Assembly: GCF_017874425.1 (NCBI RefSeq)
Contig: NZ_JAGGLL010000003.1
Span: 62,001-126,000 of the forward strand
Length of the DNA: 64,000 nt
From: Clostridium punense
GTDB lineage: Bacteria > Bacillota > Clostridia > Clostridiales > Clostridiaceae
Direction of reading: 5' to 3'
A model generated the notes under the pieces. It did not search any database, had not been told where the DNA came from, and saw only the letters and a list, made by a program, of their open reading frames with translations. Made by a program: the position numbers and the translations under genes. Shown here one piece after another: positions 63,033-64,000 of the stretch. Within the stretch, counting starts at the first letter, position 1; every line of letters begins with the position of its first letter.

Positions 63033-64000
63033 ATGGAAGTAAAAAAGGAAAAGGCAAAAGTAGGAGACAATAGTTCAAATAGTCTAAAAAAACAAATTGG
63101 TTTATTTGAAGCAATAACTATGGTTATTGGGATTGTTATAGGTTCAGGAATATTTTTTAAAGCTTCCGCAGTATTTGGCAATGCTGGAAGTGCTACTATG
63201 GGTATCATGGCATGGGTAATCGGTGGTGTAATAACAATAGCTTCAGCTCTTACCATTGCAGAAATTGCCACTGCAATACCTAAAACTGGTGGAGTATTTG
63301 TATATTTAAAAGAACTATATAGTGAGAAATGGGCATTCTTATTTGGATGGGTACAAAGCTTCGTTTATGTTCCTGGGGCAGTTGCAGCCTTAGCTATTGT
63401 ATTTGTTACTCAAGCAACTTATTTTATTCCAATGAGTAGTACACAACAAAAAATTCTTGCAATTTTTATGATTTTCTTCATCATGATTTTAAACATTATT
63501 TCAACAAAAATTGGAAGTAAGGTTCAATTGATATCTACAATTGCTAAACTTATTCCTATAGCAATAATAATAATTTTTGGTTTGATGAAAGGAACAGTCA
63601 ATAGTTTTTCACCAAGTTTAATGCAGGGAAGTACCTCAGGACTTGCGGGATTTGGAGCAGCCATTTTAGGAACTCTTTGGGCTTATGATGGATGGATTGC
63701 AGTTGGAAATATGGCGGGAGAATTAAAAAAGCCAGAGAAAGATTTGCCAAAATCTATTATAGTTGGATTATTAGTTATCATTGTAGTTTATGTTCTTATT
63801 AATCTTGCTATAATAAAAGTAATACCAGTAAGTGAAGTTATAAAATCATCAAAACCTGCTACAGATGCCTCCGTAATACTTTTTGGAAAAAGTGGAGCTA
63901 GTTTAATTGCTGCTGGTATAATGATATCAATCTTCGGAGCCCTAAATGGCTATTTAATGACTGGAGTAAGAATACCTTTTGCTATGGCACAAGATGGAGT
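63033..64000 (+). CDS. APC-family amino acid permease (partial)
   Basis: The gene runs off the right edge; 322 residues are seen. The N-terminal pattern QIGLFEAITMVIGIVIGSGIFFKASAVFGN contains the GSGIF substrate-backbone motif of the APC/LAT (SteT-like) family. About eight membrane helices are present, and LWAYDGWIAVGNMAGELKKPEKDLPKSI is also typical. The leader is a glycine riboswitch, so glycine, serine or a similar amino acid is the likely substrate. ATAGGAGG precedes the ATG. Confidence 0.9.
   Translation, partial: MEVKKEKAKVGDNSSNSLKKQIGLFEAITMVIGIVIGSGIFFKASAVFGNAGSATMGIMAWVIGGVITIASALTIAEIATAIPKTGGVFVYLKELYSEKWAFLFGWVQSFVYVPGAVAALAIVFVTQATYFIPMSSTQQKILAIFMIFFIMILNIISTKIGSKVQLISTIAKLIPIAIIIIFGLMKGTVNSFSPSLMQGSTSGLAGFGAAILGTLWAYDGWIAVGNMAGELKKPEKDLPKSIIVGLLVIIVVYVLINLAIIKVIPVSEVIKSSKPATDASVILFGKSGASLIAAGIMISIFGALNGYLMTGVRIPFAMAQDG

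Noticed and set aside
1-64000. CRISPR arrays, insertion sequences, prophage and tRNA/rRNA genes
   Set aside because: I saw no direct-repeat arrays, no transposase or integrase genes, no terminal inverted repeats with target duplications, and no tRNA clover-leaf.

Overview
This is a low-GC window from an anaerobic, Gram-positive, Clostridium-like bacterium. The evidence is strong AT bias, GGAGG ribosome sites with frequent TTG/GTG starts, a T-box leader, a tandem glycine riboswitch, a SpoIID-type spore or cortex protein, anaerobic sulfite reductase (AsrABC) and a predicted PPi-dependent phosphofructokinase. No insertion sequences, CRISPR arrays, tRNA or rRNA genes were seen. It reads as chromosomal core and lineage-specific DNA rather than a mobile island.

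Layout. (1) 0-8.7 kb: the distal half of a type IV pilus operon (partial pilN, an extended pilO, two minor prepilins, a large PilX/GspK-like prepilin, a secreted protein with two von Willebrand A domains), a terminator, then a separately transcribed pilin. (2) 8.8-34.5 kb: housekeeping and metabolism in small units. These include gltX and pfp, a WG-repeat protein, an M19 dipeptidase, a VIT-VWA protein, a SprT-like protein, ppaX-like HAD phosphatase, threonine aldolase, topoisomerase III, a DUF2156 protein and a GNAT, a D,D-carboxypeptidase, a Nudix hydrolase, a LUD protein, a HesB-like protein, nicotinate phosphoribosyltransferase, a UvrD-like helicase, oligoendopeptidase F and a YkgJ-like protein. 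(3) 35.3-44.0 kb: a sulfur neighbourhood. It has a permease split into two genes, an 832-residue CoA-disulfide reductase/rhodanese/TusA/DsrE fusion, a Crp/Fnr regulator, a formate/nitrite-family channel (probably the hydrosulfide channel) and asrABC. A CRP-type palindrome lies just upstream of the channel gene. (4) 44.2-48.5 kb: an M50 protease, a T-box-controlled DAACS symporter and a DUF3810 protein. (5) 49.0-59.9 kb: the purine operon purL-E-C-F-M-N-H-D with a candidate PurR operator. (6) 59.9-64 kb: a DUF554 protein, a SpoIID/peptidoglycan-binding protein, and a tandem glycine riboswitch driving an APC permease that runs off the window.

How the parts work together. The pil genes would build a type IV pilus, with the VWA protein as a plausible tip adhesin. 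In the sulfur region the fusion protein could handle CoA persulfide and sulfane sulfur, AsrABC would reduce sulfite to sulfide, and the channel would release HS-. The adjacent Crp/Fnr protein is the obvious candidate to control the channel-asr unit through the palindrome. The purine operon makes IMP from PRPP but has no purK. The two amino-acid transporters are each under an RNA sensor: a T-box that reads uncharged tRNA and a glycine riboswitch.

Most original observations: the glycine riboswitch with a long P3 arm on an APC permease, the operator at the channel-asr unit, the four-domain sulfur fusion beside a split permease, and the duplicated VWA protein in a pilus operon. Functions are inferred from sequence patterns recognised by eye; no database search was run.
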